DNA of 64,000 nucleotides, from the NCBI RefSeq assembly GCF_001509485.1, contig NZ_LLZI01000001.1:1-64000 (forward strand), given 5' to 3'. The DNA comes from Streptomyces sp. NRRL F-4489 (GTDB taxonomy: Bacteria > Actinomycetota > Actinomycetes > Streptomycetales > Streptomycetaceae). A program made the translations under genes and the position numbers. Within the stretch, counting starts at the first letter, position 1, and every line of letters starts with the position of its first letter. Positions 17,200 through 26,226 of the stretch are shown here, piece after piece. The notes beneath the pieces are model-generated. The model was not told where the DNA came from, ran no database searches, and saw only the letters and a list, made by a program, of their open reading frames with translations.

Positions 17200-18474
17200 A
17201 TGACCGCTCCCCTTCCCCTCGTCGAACCCGACATCGCGAAGCTCCTCGACCACCTGGCCGCCCAGCCCGCACTCGCCCGCAGACTGGGCGGCGTCCGGGA
17301 AGAGTGGTGCGCCCGGGAGATCGGCGACGGCAACGTCAACCTGGTGTTCGCCGTCCGCGGCCCGGCCGGGGCCGTCTGCGTCAAGCAGGCTCCCCCGTAC
17401 GTGCGGGCGGCCGGACCGAGCTGGCCGCTGACGCCGCAACGGGTCATGTTCGAACATCGCGCGCTGGTCGAGCACCGGCGCCACGCCGCCCCGTACGTCC
17501 CGGAGCCCCTGCACGTCGACGCCGCCGGACACCTCCTCACCGTGGAGTACTTGGAAGGGCACACGGTCATGCGGACCGGCCTGACGGCCGGTGCCTGTTA
17601 CCCGTACTTCGCCGGTCAGGCCGCCCGCTACCTTGCCCATACGCTCTTCTTCACCTCGGACCTCGCCCTGCCGGCCAGGCGCAAGCGGGAGTTGGCGTCG
17701 CACTTCGAGGCCAACACGGCCATGTGCCAGATCATGGAGGACATGGTCTTCACCGAGATCCTCCTGCCGCATCCCCGCAACCGGTGGACCAGTCCGGAGC
17801 TCGACGCGGACGTGAAGGAACTCCAGCAGGACATCGAGCTGAAACTCGCCGTGTCCCGGCTGAAGTCCCGCTACCTCACCTCCCGCGAGGCACTCCTGCA
17901 CGGAGACCTGCACACCGGTTCGATCATGGTGTCCGGGCCCGGGTCCGGGACCGGGACCGGGACCGAACCGTCCATCGGCGTGATCGACCAGGAGTTCGCC
18001 TGCTACGGGCCCATGGGCTTCGACATCGGAACCCTCCTGGCCCACCTCCTCATCGCGTACTTCGCGGCCGGCACACACGGACCCGACCGGTCGGAGCAGC
18101 AGAACTGGCTGCTGTCCGCCGTGGAACAGCTCTGGGACGACTTCCGGGAACACTTCATCCGGCTGTGGCGCGACCACGCGGACGGGGACGCCTATCCCGC
18201 CGCCCTCTTCGCCGGGGAAGCGGCGGGAGCGCTGGAGGCGGAACGGCAGCGCCACCTCGACGAGTTGTTCACGGAATCACTGGGCTTCTGCGGCGCGGAG
18301 ATCATCCGGCGGATCGTCGGTTTCGCCCGGCCCGCCGACTTCACCACCCTGACGGACACCACCGTCCGCGCGGAAGCGGAGCGTCGAGCCCTGGCACTGG
18401 CGCGTTCCCTGGTGACGGCCCCGGCCGCTTACCGCACCGCCGCCGACCTCACGACGGCCGCCCGCAACGGTTGA
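17200..18474 (+). CDS. mtnK: S-methyl-5-thioribose kinase
   Basis: This 424-residue protein belongs to the aminoglycoside-phosphotransferase-like kinases. The Brenner-type catalytic loop LLHGDLHTGSIM lies near residue 230, and IDQEFACYGPMGFDIGT near residue 262 is the metal-binding DxE signature specific to MtnK. The enzyme phosphorylates 5-methylthioribose in the methionine salvage pathway. AGGAG six bases before ATG fixes the start. A Gly/Thr-rich insertion (residues 244-254) is coded by repeated GGGACC units. No other salvage genes are nearby, so it may serve a pathway with the adjacent amine oxidase. Confidence 0.9.
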   Translation: MTAPLPLVEPDIAKLLDHLAAQPALARRLGGVREEWCAREIGDGNVNLVFAVRGPAGAVCVKQAPPYVRAAGPSWPLTPQRVMFEHRALVEHRRHAAPYVPEPLHVDAAGHLLTVEYLEGHTVMRTGLTAGACYPYFAGQAARYLAHTLFFTSDLALPARRKRELASHFEANTAMCQIMEDMVFTEILLPHPRNRWTSPELDADVKELQQDIELKLAVSRLKSRYLTSREALLHGDLHTGSIMVSGPGSGTGTGTEPSIGVIDQEFACYGPMGFDIGTLLAHLLIAYFAAGTHGPDRSEQQNWLLSAVEQLWDDFREHFIRLWRDHADGDAYPAALFAGEAAGALEAERQRHLDELFTESLGFCGAEIIRRIVGFARPADFTTLTDTTVRAEAERRALALARSLVTAPAAYRTAADLTTAARNG

Positions 18475-18482
18475 CGACCAGC

Positions 18483-18536
18483 GCCGTGTCCGGCCCCGCA
18501 CCGGCTCACCGGAATCCGCGGATGGCCGGACACGGC
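18483..18536 (+). terminator. stem-loop after mtnK
   Basis: GCCGTGTCCGG at 18483-18493 pairs perfectly with CCGGACACGGC at 18526-18536 across 32 bases. It starts nine bases after the mtnK stop. There is no U-run, as is common for Streptomyces terminators. Confidence 0.6.
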
Positions 18537-18639
18537 GAGCGCCACCCCTCGACTCCGAGCGTTCGCGGGCACGCCCAGCGGGCAGGACCGGACACTTGAG
18601 GGGTTCCAGGGAGAGGCGGCACCCGGCATGAACGCATCG

Positions 18640-18824
18640 GCATACCGGGAAGTGTCTGGGGGCCTTCGATGCACTGCTGGAGTTCGGCGATCCGGCCGGT
18701 GATGCAGCGGGCGTAGGTGGAGAGCAGGACGGGAACGCTGTTGCCGGCCCATCGGCGACCTGGGCGGGCGGCATGCCGTTGCTGAGCCACGTCGTGCGGC
18801 GGTGTGGCGGACGTCGTACACGCG
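18640..18824 (-). pseudogene. tyrosine integrase C-terminus, broken by two frameshifts
   Basis: Reading the minus strand in three successive frames gives VYDVRHTAA, then TTWLSNGMPPAQVAD, then WAGNSVPVLLSTYARCITGR. Together they rebuild the C-terminal part of a Streptomyces tyrosine recombinase, with the HxxR-type RHT and the catalytic Tyr in LSTYARC. At least two single-base shifts separate the frames, and everything upstream of the RHT block is missing. It is a clear relic of an integrated plasmid or phage. Confidence 0.75.
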
Positions 18825-19205
18825 CTCGCCGACGGGGCGATGGCCGCACCCGCTGGGTGGCGTGCGGCCGGTCCTGGGACGCGGTGGCCATTTCCCCGAT
18901 ATCGCACGGCCTGGACGCGCTGGTCGCCATGCGGGTGGGCTCGCGCCGTGGCTACCCGGTGCTCGCCGACCACCTGCGCGACCGGTTGTACGTCCTGGTG
19001 CCGCCGGGCACCGGCCACGTGGCCGCCGGCCTCCCCGGCGTGCGCGTCCTCGGCGACGGCGTCCAGCTCCTGATGCCCGTCCGCCGGTACGGCAGCCCGG
19101 CGGCGCACTGGGTCAGCCCGCCGCGCCAGAGCACTCCGCCGCTGATCCGGCCCGACCGACTCACCCACCATCTGCGAGTCCTGGCTCGCGGCCCCAGGAG
19201 GCGGA
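18825..19205 (+). pseudogene. 5'-truncated gene of unknown family
   Basis: A frame reading WDAVAISPISHGLDALVAMR, YPVLADHLRDRLYVLVPPGT, GVRVLGDGVQLLMPV and AHWVSPPRQSTPPL looks like real protein. It resembles short Streptomyces proteins with a primase/polymerase-like region. It begins abruptly at the integrase relic without a start codon and runs into low-complexity sequence after about 19200. A possible 130-residue frame follows from ATG 19212, with AGGAGG 11 bases upstream, but its sequence looks random after about residue 60. Confidence 0.4.
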
Positions 19206-19686
19206 CACCTCATGACCCACCATCTTCGGTACGACCCGGAGGGGCGTCTCGCGGCCCGGCTTCCCAGCGACGCCGGCCGTCGGCTGTTCGCCCGGCGCCT
19301 CCCCGTGGGCTCGGGCGACGAGGGGAGTCCCAGGCGGCCGCTCCTGCACCGAACGCCGCAGGGGACCGCATGCCTGCTTGCACCCCGCTGCCCTGTTGGG
19401 CCTGACCTCGGATGCCGCGCCCCAAGCGGTGCTGTGCCCGCGGCGCCTCCGCCTGGTCCTCGAAGGCTGTCGTCGTTGCCGGGAGCGCCCTCCATGGCGA
19501 TCCGTAACGGCGGCGCGGGGTCGTCGGCTCCTCGTTCCGCCCCGGAAGGCCCGCGTACGAGGAGCCTGGTGGGCCGCTCGCCGGGCGAATCGATCATGAC
19601 ATGAGCCTTATTCGAGGCGGGCCTTGGCGGTCTTCGGCGCTCCCGCCGCGTACCGCGTGCCTTCCGCGGTGGCCCGGGCGTCTTGG

Positions 19687-20349
19687 TCAGGTGTCGCGGT
19701 GGGTTCCGGGCGGGAGGGGTTCCTCGGACGGTCCCGGACCGGTCTGCTCACTTTTCGTGCGGTCGTGCGGAATGCGGCCGGCGCGTCGCGCGCGGAAGGC
19801 GTGCCCGACGGCCGTTCGCGGCGCCGCGTTCCGCAGCTCGCGCAGGCCGGGATGGCGACGGCGCAACTCACGCTCCAGACGCCAGTGCAGCGTGAGCCAG
19901 GCGGCCGCGCAGCCGTGGCAGGCGCCGCCGAGCCGGACGGTGACGACGCCGTCGCGCACGCCGAGCAGTTCGATGCTGCCGCCGTGGGAGCGGGCGAAGG
20001 CGCCCACCGGTCCGGCGAGCAGGTCCCGGGCCGCGGCCGCCAGCAGGTCGTCGTCTCCGGGGCGGTCGGGGCGGTCTGCCGGCGCCCAACCGGTCGGATC
20101 GGCAAGGGCGTTGTGGAGCGCGGTGCGGACCCGGGCTCCGTCGCCGGACCAGCTGCGGCCCTCGCCGAGGCGGGTGACGACGGCCGTGGGCTCCGCGGTG
20201 ACCTCGGCGAGGGTGCCGTCGTCCAGGAGGGCGGCCAGCGGCGCGGGCACCCCGGCGAGCGGGCCGGTGACGGTGAGGAGGCCAGGGGGCACGATCCAGC
20301 GCAGGCGGTCGGGGTGGTCGGGGACACGCTGGGGGTGGAGGGGGATCAT
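19687..20349 (-). CDS. NifU/Nfu-like iron-sulfur scaffold protein
   Basis: This 220-residue protein has a C-terminal Nfu domain at about residues 105-180 (GPVGAFARSHGGSIELLGV). The motif CHGC in VRLGGACHGCAAA near residue 143 is the CxxC that binds a transient [4Fe-4S] cluster. The N-terminal 100 residues are divergent and the basic tail may be extra. It starts nine bases after feoB on the same transcript. The likely role is to build or store clusters from the iron brought in by FeoB. Confidence 0.85.
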   Translation of the reverse strand: MIPLHPQRVPDHPDRLRWIVPPGLLTVTGPLAGVPAPLAALLDDGTLAEVTAEPTAVVTRLGEGRSWSGDGARVRTALHNALADPTGWAPADRPDRPGDDDLLAAAARDLLAGPVGAFARSHGGSIELLGVRDGVVTVRLGGACHGCAAAWLTLHWRLERELRRRHPGLRELRNAAPRTAVGHAFRARRAGRIPHDRTKSEQTGPGPSEEPLPPGTHRDT

Positions 20350-20358
20350 CGGCGTCGC

Positions 20359-22308
20359 TCACCCGACCAGCAGCCCGGTGACGGTCTTCGCCGCGTACGC
20401 CATCAGCCAGGCCAGCCCCGTCAGGTAGGCGAAGGCGATCACCGGCCACCTCCATGTGCCGGTCTCCCGGCGGATGACCGCCACGGTGGCCATGCACTGG
20501 AGCGCGTACGCGAAGTAGACCAGCAGGGCGGCGAGCACGGGCGGCGTGAAGACCTTCTGGCCGGTGTGCGGCCCCTCGGAGTGGGTCATGGCGCGCAGCG
20601 CCCGGGCCGGGTCCTCGGGGTCCCCGGCGGCGGCCACCTGTCCGAGGGTGGCGACGAAGGTCTCCCGTGCCGACTGGGCGGACAGCACACCGACGTTGAC
20701 CCGCCAGTCGAAGCCCAGCGGCTCGAAGACGGGACCGACCAGGCGGCCCAGGCCGGCGGCGTAGCTGTGGTCGACCGTGTACGCGGTCACGGCCACCGGA
20801 TCCGCGGTATCGACGCCGGCCGCCCGCATCTGGGCGGCCGAGTGCAACGGCAGGTTCAGCAGCAGCCACAGGGCGATGCTGGTGCCCAGGATGACGGTGG
20901 TGCACTTGCGCATGAAGGCGCGTGCGGCCGACCACATCGCCAACAGCACCGCGCGCGGCGCGGGCAGCCGGTAGGGCGGCATCTCCATGGAGAACGGAAG
21001 GACCCGGCCCTGGCGATCGCCGAGCTTCTTGAACACCCAGGCGGCCAGCATCGCCGAGACGGCCCCGAGCAGATAGAGGCCGAACATCACCAGGCCCTGG
21101 GCGCCGAAGGGACCCACCGTGGCGGACGGGTCGACCAGCAGGCCGATGAGCAGCACGTAGACCGGTAGCCGGGCGGAGCAGGTCATCAGCGGCGCCGCCA
21201 TCATCGTCGCGATGCGGTCGCGGCTGGAGGGGAGCGTACGGGTGGCCATGATGCCGGGGATCGCGCAGGCGAAGGACGACAGCAGCGCCACGAAGGCCCG
21301 CCCCTCCAGGCCGGCGCGGGCCATCACCCGGTCCATCAGGAACGCGGCCCGCGACATGTAGCCGACGCCTTCGAGCAGGGCGACGAGCAGGAAGAGCAAC
21401 AGGATCTGCGGGACGAAGACCAGCACGCTGCCGACGCCGCCGAGGAGGGCATCGCCGAGCAGCCCGCACAGCCAGGGACTGTCGACGTGCCGGTCGACCA
21501 GGCCCGACAGCCATCCGAACCCCGCCTCCACCCAGTCCTGCAACGGAGCGGCCAGGGTGAAGACGGTCTGGAAGAACAGCGCCATCACCGCGAAGAAGAC
21601 CACCGTGCCCCACACGGGGTGCAGCAGGACGGCGTCAACGCGCTGGGTGGCGCGGTGCCGCTCGGGCGCCCGGTAGGCGGCGAAGGAGAGGACCGACTCC
21701 GCCCAGGCGTCCCGCTCGCCCGGCTCGGTGGGCGGCGCCAGTGCCGGGGTCGGCCAGTCCCGCCACGCGGCGAGTTGCTTGCGCAGCTCGTCGATGCCCT
21801 GCCCGCGGTGGGCGATCACCGCGAGCACCGGCACGCCGAGGGCCTGGGCGAACGCGTCGATGTCGAGGCGGCCCTGGCGCCGGGCCAGTTCGTCGGTGAA
21901 GGTGACGACGACGCAGGACGGCAGCCCGCGCGCCAGCACCTCCGCGACGAGCGCGAGCGACCGGCGCAGCGTGGTGGCGTCCACCACGGCCAGCAGCGCG
22001 TGCGGCCGGTCCTCGCCCTCCAGACGGCCGTCGAGCACGTCCACGGCGACCTGCTCGTCCGGGCTGATCGGCGCCAGGCTGTAGGAGCCCGGCAGGTCCT
22101 CGATCAGCACGGTGTGCCCCTCGGCCCGGCAGGTGCCCACGGACCGGGTGACGGTCACTCCGGGGTAGTTGCCGGTCTTGGCGTTCAGACCGGTCAAGCC
22201 GTTGAAGAGGCTGCTCTTGCCCGAGTTGGGACTGCCGACCAGGGCGATCCGCGGCGTGCCGGTCGCCCGCCGGTGCTCCGTGCCGACGCCATGGCAGCCC
22301 GCGCTCAT
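20359..22308 (-). CDS. feoB: ferrous iron transporter FeoB
   Basis: This 649-residue protein has the FeoB layout. The N-terminal G domain has GSPNSGKS (P-loop, near residue 27), GNYPGVTVTRS (switch I) and EDLPGSYSL (G3). A helical GDI region and a membrane domain with two gate repeats follow, including FACAIPGIMATR and SAQSARETFVATLG. It imports Fe2+ across the inner membrane. The G4 guanine motif reads TFTD where NxxD is usual. The start overlaps the feoA stop (ATGA), so translation is coupled. An iron box lies upstream of the operon. Confidence 0.95.
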   Translation of the reverse strand: MSAGCHGVGTEHRRATGTPRIALVGSPNSGKSSLFNGLTGLNAKTGNYPGVTVTRSVGTCRAEGHTVLIEDLPGSYSLAPISPDEQVAVDVLDGRLEGEDRPHALLAVVDATTLRRSLALVAEVLARGLPSCVVVTFTDELARRQGRLDIDAFAQALGVPVLAVIAHRGQGIDELRKQLAAWRDWPTPALAPPTEPGERDAWAESVLSFAAYRAPERHRATQRVDAVLLHPVWGTVVFFAVMALFFQTVFTLAAPLQDWVEAGFGWLSGLVDRHVDSPWLCGLLGDALLGGVGSVLVFVPQILLLFLLVALLEGVGYMSRAAFLMDRVMARAGLEGRAFVALLSSFACAIPGIMATRTLPSSRDRIATMMAAPLMTCSARLPVYVLLIGLLVDPSATVGPFGAQGLVMFGLYLLGAVSAMLAAWVFKKLGDRQGRVLPFSMEMPPYRLPAPRAVLLAMWSAARAFMRKCTTVILGTSIALWLLLNLPLHSAAQMRAAGVDTADPVAVTAYTVDHSYAAGLGRLVGPVFEPLGFDWRVNVGVLSAQSARETFVATLGQVAAAGDPEDPARALRAMTHSEGPHTGQKVFTPPVLAALLVYFAYALQCMATVAVIRRETGTWRWPVIAFAYLTGLAWLMAYAAKTVTGLLVG

Positions 22309-22622
22309 CGGACTGCCCCGGTGGTCCGGATGCGGGCGGCCTGCGCCCGGCGCAGGCACACCTCGTAGTCCTTGACCCGGTACACGACCGGATCGCGCAG
22401 CGGCGCCCGGCGTACCACCTCCACCACCGTTCCGGGCGTGAAGCCGAGGTCGTGCAGCCGACGGGTGATCTCCGGCTCACCGTCCACCACGACCTCGACG
22501 ACGGTGGCCCGACTCCCGGGCTCCAGCTCGTCCAGGGCGAACCCAACGTCCTCCCGTACGGCAGTCGACAGCCCGCCCGTCGCTACGGATTCCACGTCAC
22601 CGCCGCGCACCCGCGCCTCCAT
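22305..22622 (-). CDS. feoA: FeoA-type SH3-like accessory protein
   Basis: This protein of about 105 residues has a FeoA core at residues 32-100: LEPGSRATVVEVV, RRLHDLGFTPGTVVEVVRRA, and DPVVYRVKDYEVCLRR. FeoA is a small SH3-like cytosolic partner that helps FeoB take up ferrous iron. The start at 22622 has a weak ribosome site; a GTG about 30 bases downstream is possible. The stop overlaps the feoB start. The operon reads feoA-feoB-NifU-like on the minus strand. Confidence 0.9.
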   Translation of the reverse strand: MEARVRGGDVESVATGGLSTAVREDVGFALDELEPGSRATVVEVVVDGEPEITRRLHDLGFTPGTVVEVVRRAPLRDPVVYRVKDYEVCLRRAQAARIRTTGAVR

Positions 22623-22664
22623 GAACTCGCGCCGGACCCAGGTGGCCGGCAACCAACAGATCAA

Positions 22665-22682
22665 AGTAAGGCTAGCCTTACT
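22665..22682. promoter_or_regulatory. DtxR/IdeR/DmdR iron box of the feo operon
   Basis: AGTAAGGCTAGCCTTACT is a perfect 18-bp palindrome 43 bases before the feoA start. It matches the actinobacterial iron-box pattern TTAGGTTAGSCTAACCTAA in core and spacing. The established regulator in Streptomyces is DmdR1, which represses when iron-loaded. The feo operon is thus predicted to be induced by iron limitation. Confidence 0.88.
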
Positions 22683-22699
22683 GGAAGTCGTCGGTTGAG

Positions 22700-23078
22700 G
22701 GTCTTTCGGCCCGCGCGGGCAGGGCCCTCGCCCCCACTCCCCTGACCACAGGAATGCCTGTCGGGCCGGCCGGACGCTCCCTCTCCGCACCCCCTGCGCG
22801 ACGAGTCCCGAGCAGCACCGCCCGGCCCTCACGGAGCCGGCCGCGCACGAGAGCATGAGCGGCCCGTGGTGGGCCCGGGAGCCGGGCCGCAGCCACCACA
22901 GGGCTGCGGCGGCAGGACCACGCCTCGGCCCACCAGCTCCCGTTCGGGCGGGGCACGGGTGCCGGCTTCCCATGGCGGGGCCGCAGCAGACTGCCGGTGC
23001 GTACGCCGTCCAGGTCGCCGCCGGGCGCCTCGGCCTCTTACGGTGTTCGGCCGCGGCACGCCGCGTTGTCTACCTCGG
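22700..23078. other. intergenic region without a supported gene
   Basis: This stretch lies upstream of the feo iron box and beyond the end of the SUKH gene. Open frames on both strands have no ribosome sites and read as Arg/Pro/Ala-rich noise. I see no gene here. Confidence 0.5.
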
Positions 23079-24485
23079 CTAGGGCATGGGGCTGAGGTTG
23101 CCTTCGAGGGCGGTCTGGATGATCTGGGGCCGGTCCCAGAGGGCCAGGAGTTCGTTGGCGATCGCCACGATGGGCAGGGGGTCCTGGTTACCGTGCACCG
23201 TGATGGCGGCGGCCGAGAGGCTGCGTGGGACGGCTCCGGCACGGAGGAGAGCACGCCACTCCTCCGGGCCGAGCTCCAGGAACTCAAGGCCGGTGAGCTC
23301 GGCGATCTCCAGAGGGTCGGCGAGCGTGCCGGGGTAGGCGGCAAGGGTCCGCAGACGGGGCAGTTCGGCGACCGGGGCGAGGCTGAGCGGCGCACCGTCC
23401 CACACGCCGATGGACAGCACCTCCAAGCCGGGGTGGGCGGCGGCGTCGACGCTTGGCAGGCTCCGGATGTTGACGCGGGCCACGGCAGGTGGCTGGTCTC
23501 CGACCGATCCGCCCCCTCGCTTACTGGGCTGGTTCAGCACCAGGTCGGTGAGCGAGTCGGCGACCAAGGTGGCGCCGGTATTCTCCTCGTGACTGATCAT
23601 CACGATTTGCCCTATATGTCCACGCGGGCCGGGGGTCAGATCGACCGCCAGCAGGTCGCCACCGCCGTTGGTCCCGAAAGCGATCCAGCCGGGTGAGCCG
23701 ACCAGACCCTGCACCGCCGCGTCGGGCGGTGTGACGACCGCTTCCTTCGCCGCGAACTCCCAACGACAATGACGTGCCGACGCGTCGGCGACGTACAGGC
23801 CGTCCAACGCGAAGAGCTCGCAGCCGACCGCCATGGACTGGCGTTCCGCCGCTTCGTAGTCGTCGCCGCAGTCCTCCCACCGCGCCCGTGTCACCCGGTA
23901 GAGCGCCTTGAGCTCGTCGGGCAGGGGGACGCCGAGGCGCGCTTCCGCAGCGGTGATCTCCGCCTCCGTCGCGCCGATGGCGTCGGGCAACCGCTCACGG
24001 AGCGTCCGCTCCAGCAGTTCCTGATCCGCCGAAGGGGCCGGCACCGCCCAGGGCACCGGATCGGGAAGACGGCGCCAGGGCTCGGGCAGAGCGCCCTCGA
24101 CCAGGAGGAGTGCCCCCGGGTGCGGGGTGCCGATGCCGGGTTCCACAGCGGGGCTGGGCCCGAGCAGGCGGAGTTCGACCTTCCCGGCCGGCGAGATCTC
24201 CGCCGTGAACGAGATGTCGTCGACGCCGGCGTCCGTGAGCGCGCGCTGCACCCGCGTCACCGCGTCGAACTCGTCTCGCATGTCCTCGTCCTGGGCGGCC
24301 CGACCGGGCGGCGGCAGCCGTCGCCGCAGGGGCAGGCTCCAGCCGTGCCGGCCGATGCGTCCCGCCACGCGGACAGAGGGGCCGGCGGCCTGCCCCTCTG
24401 GGGCGCCGGCCCGCAGGAGCCGTAGCACGGGTTCCCAGGTTGCGAAGTCGTGCAGGGAGGGCAAGGGGGGCCTCTGATCATCCAT
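23079..24485 (-). CDS. SMI1/KNR4 (SUKH) domain protein
   Basis: This 468-residue protein has a SUKH domain at about residues 160-320: TEAEITAAEARLGVPLPDEL, LKALYRVTRA, GWIAFGTNGGGDLLAVDL and GQIVMISHEE. SUKH proteins often act as immunity proteins or adaptors for polymorphic toxins. The N-terminal part resembles a short nuclease-inhibitor-like or scaffold region. The C-terminal part (about 330-468) has leucine-rich-like segments. No toxin gene is adjacent. Confidence 0.8.
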   Translation of the reverse strand: MDDQRPPLPSLHDFATWEPVLRLLRAGAPEGQAAGPSVRVAGRIGRHGWSLPLRRRLPPPGRAAQDEDMRDEFDAVTRVQRALTDAGVDDISFTAEISPAGKVELRLLGPSPAVEPGIGTPHPGALLLVEGALPEPWRRLPDPVPWAVPAPSADQELLERTLRERLPDAIGATEAEITAAEARLGVPLPDELKALYRVTRARWEDCGDDYEAAERQSMAVGCELFALDGLYVADASARHCRWEFAAKEAVVTPPDAAVQGLVGSPGWIAFGTNGGGDLLAVDLTPGPRGHIGQIVMISHEENTGATLVADSLTDLVLNQPSKRGGGSVGDQPPAVARVNIRSLPSVDAAAHPGLEVLSIGVWDGAPLSLAPVAELPRLRTLAAYPGTLADPLEIAELTGLEFLELGPEEWRALLRAGAVPRSLSAAAITVHGNQDPLPIVAIANELLALWDRPQIIQTALEGNLSPMP

Positions 24486-24667
24486 ACGCAGACCGTACGC
24501 GGGACCACTGACACCGAAGCGTTCACCGGCGGCGGCCGGCTGTCAGGGAGTCCGCGGCGCATGCGGCCGGCTCTGCCCCACCGGCCTTCGGCCGCACCCG
24601 GGTCAGGGTGCGACCGTGCCGGCGCGGTCCTCGGACCGCGCCCGCCCGGGATGCACCGCCTTCCGGC

Positions 24668-25810
24668 TCACGACAGCATGTGGACCTTGTACTGCATGAA
24701 CCGGTAGTTCCACGGGTCGTACCACTGGCTGACGACGATGTGGAAGTTGCCGAACGTCGAACCGGGGACGACGAAGCCGCCGTACGGACTGGCGACGAGG
24801 TTGCCCACCTCCTGCCCCGGTGCGCCAGGCACGATCATGGTCTGCTCCAGCGTCCTGGTCAGGTCCGACGTCGGGAGGGGGAAGACCATCGCCCGGATCG
24901 ACAACGGGTTCATGTTCAGCCAGGTGAGCACGTACTTGCCGTCCATGGCCCGGAAGCAGATCTCGCCCCATTTGCGGGTGCCGAAGACGGTGGTCGGGGG
25001 CGCGCCCCACCGCCAGCCGCCGTCGGCGTAGCCCCACGGCTCGTAGGCGTCCGGATCGCCGAGGCTCTCCTTGCGCACCCGGTGCAGCAGCATGCCCGAC
25101 TCGACCTCGCGGTTGAAGACCGAGGACAACACGTAGCAGTAGCCGTCGTCGGCCACCGCGTAGGTCTTCTGCTGGAACTGGCCGCCGTGCAGGTCGCCCG
25201 GCCACTGGCACAGGTATTGCCAGGTCTCGCCGTTGTCGGTGGATCGCCAGAAGTCGGTGTGGTGGGTGTCGTAGATGACACCGCGCATGAGGTGCATGTA
25301 CATCACGCCGTCGACGACGAACACGTCCGAGGGGATCGCCGTGGTGGCCTTGTCACCGACGGGTGTGTGCGGTTCGTCGACCAGGCTGTTGGCGTGGCCC
25401 CCGCCGACGCTGCCGTCGATGCGCAGGTTGGCCAGGTCCGCGCTGCTGGAGCGCAGACCGACCGGGGCGCGCCAGTCGTCGGCGGGTTCGCCGGGCCGCG
25501 GTACGTGGTCGCCGTTGAAGGTGTCACCGCCGACGAACAGCATGGTGCCGTTCGGACACCGCACGGGGATGCCGAGGTCGGTCCACGGCGAGGCGAACGG
25601 GCCGGTCTCGGCCGGGCCGCTCAGGTTCTTCACCTTGTACGCGATCGTCGGACTGGACGGGTCGTTCGGCCCGCCCGCCCTCGCGATCCCGGCGGTCGAA
25701 CCGATGACTCCCGCCCCCACGGCGGCGCCGATACCCATCTTCAGGAGCTTGCGGCGGGAGTGCCCGCCGGCCGTCGAGTGCTCGTCCTGCTCGTCCACTG
25801 GACGTGTCAT
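24668..25810 (-). CDS. Tat-exported DUF4185 protein
   Basis: This 380-residue protein begins MTRPVDEQDE and has a twin-arginine signal (SRRKLLKMGIGAAVGAGVIG) cleaved near ARAGG at about residue 44. The mature part fits the DUF4185 five-bladed propeller, with FVGGDTFNGDH, FWRSTDNGETW, GYCYVLSSVFNR and MVFPLPTSDL. Such proteins are thought to be secreted glycan-active or glycan-binding enzymes. The ATG at 25810 is chosen because the Tat signal begins just after it; the frame extends farther but without a ribosome site. Confidence 0.85.
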   Translation of the reverse strand: MTRPVDEQDEHSTAGGHSRRKLLKMGIGAAVGAGVIGSTAGIARAGGPNDPSSPTIAYKVKNLSGPAETGPFASPWTDLGIPVRCPNGTMLFVGGDTFNGDHVPRPGEPADDWRAPVGLRSSSADLANLRIDGSVGGGHANSLVDEPHTPVGDKATTAIPSDVFVVDGVMYMHLMRGVIYDTHHTDFWRSTDNGETWQYLCQWPGDLHGGQFQQKTYAVADDGYCYVLSSVFNREVESGMLLHRVRKESLGDPDAYEPWGYADGGWRWGAPPTTVFGTRKWGEICFRAMDGKYVLTWLNMNPLSIRAMVFPLPTSDLTRTLEQTMIVPGAPGQEVGNLVASPYGGFVVPGSTFGNFHIVVSQWYDPWNYRFMQYKVHMLS

Positions 25811-26140
25811 TGTGTCGATGCCTTTCCGAGCCGACCCAGTTCTACGAGGAGACGCCCTCGGTGCCGCCGGCCAGGGCGAGGGCACCCGAGCACGCACCTC
25901 GTCGGGAGGCCCGACCGTAAGGGCGGCCGATGAAATGGCGATGACCTGGCGTGAGCTGCCTGATGCGACCGGGCGCTGATGTCTGTCGCGCCGCCGATCG
26001 CTCCCTGCGCCCGCGGGCTGGACTTCCACCTCCGGCTCAGAAAGCTCGCCGGCCTCCATCGCTCCCTTAGCCGGCCGGGACCGACGTCATGGCGCTGGCC
26101 GCCGCATGCCGCGAGCGGGTGGGCCCGGACGCGCTACGCG

Positions 26141-26171
26141 AAGGCGGCCAGGCCCATCAGGCCGCCTTTTT
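26141..26171 (+). terminator. intrinsic terminator with T-run
   Basis: AAGGCGGCC at 26141-26149 pairs with GGCCGCCTT at 26160-26168 around a 10-base loop. Five T follow (26167-26171). It is a rare strong factor-independent terminator for this GC-rich genome. No intact plus-strand gene precedes it, so it probably served a lost gene. Confidence 0.7.
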
Positions 26172-26202
26172 CAAGCGCCGCCCATTGCGTTCGATGCGAA
26201 CT

Positions 26203-26226
26203 CGCGACGATTCGCGCATCGTCGCG
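26203..26226. promoter_or_regulatory. 24-bp perfect-arm palindrome
   Basis: CGCGACGAT at 26203-26211 and ATCGTCGCG at 26218-26226 are inverted around six bases (TCGCGC). The symmetry is that of a dimeric regulator's operator. No divergent promoter pair is obvious around it. Confidence 0.4.

Noticed and set aside
19212..19604. 130-residue plus-strand frame with AGGAGG upstream
   Set aside because: The first 30 residues look possible, but the rest is random-looking and it lies in a decayed zone; not called as a gene.
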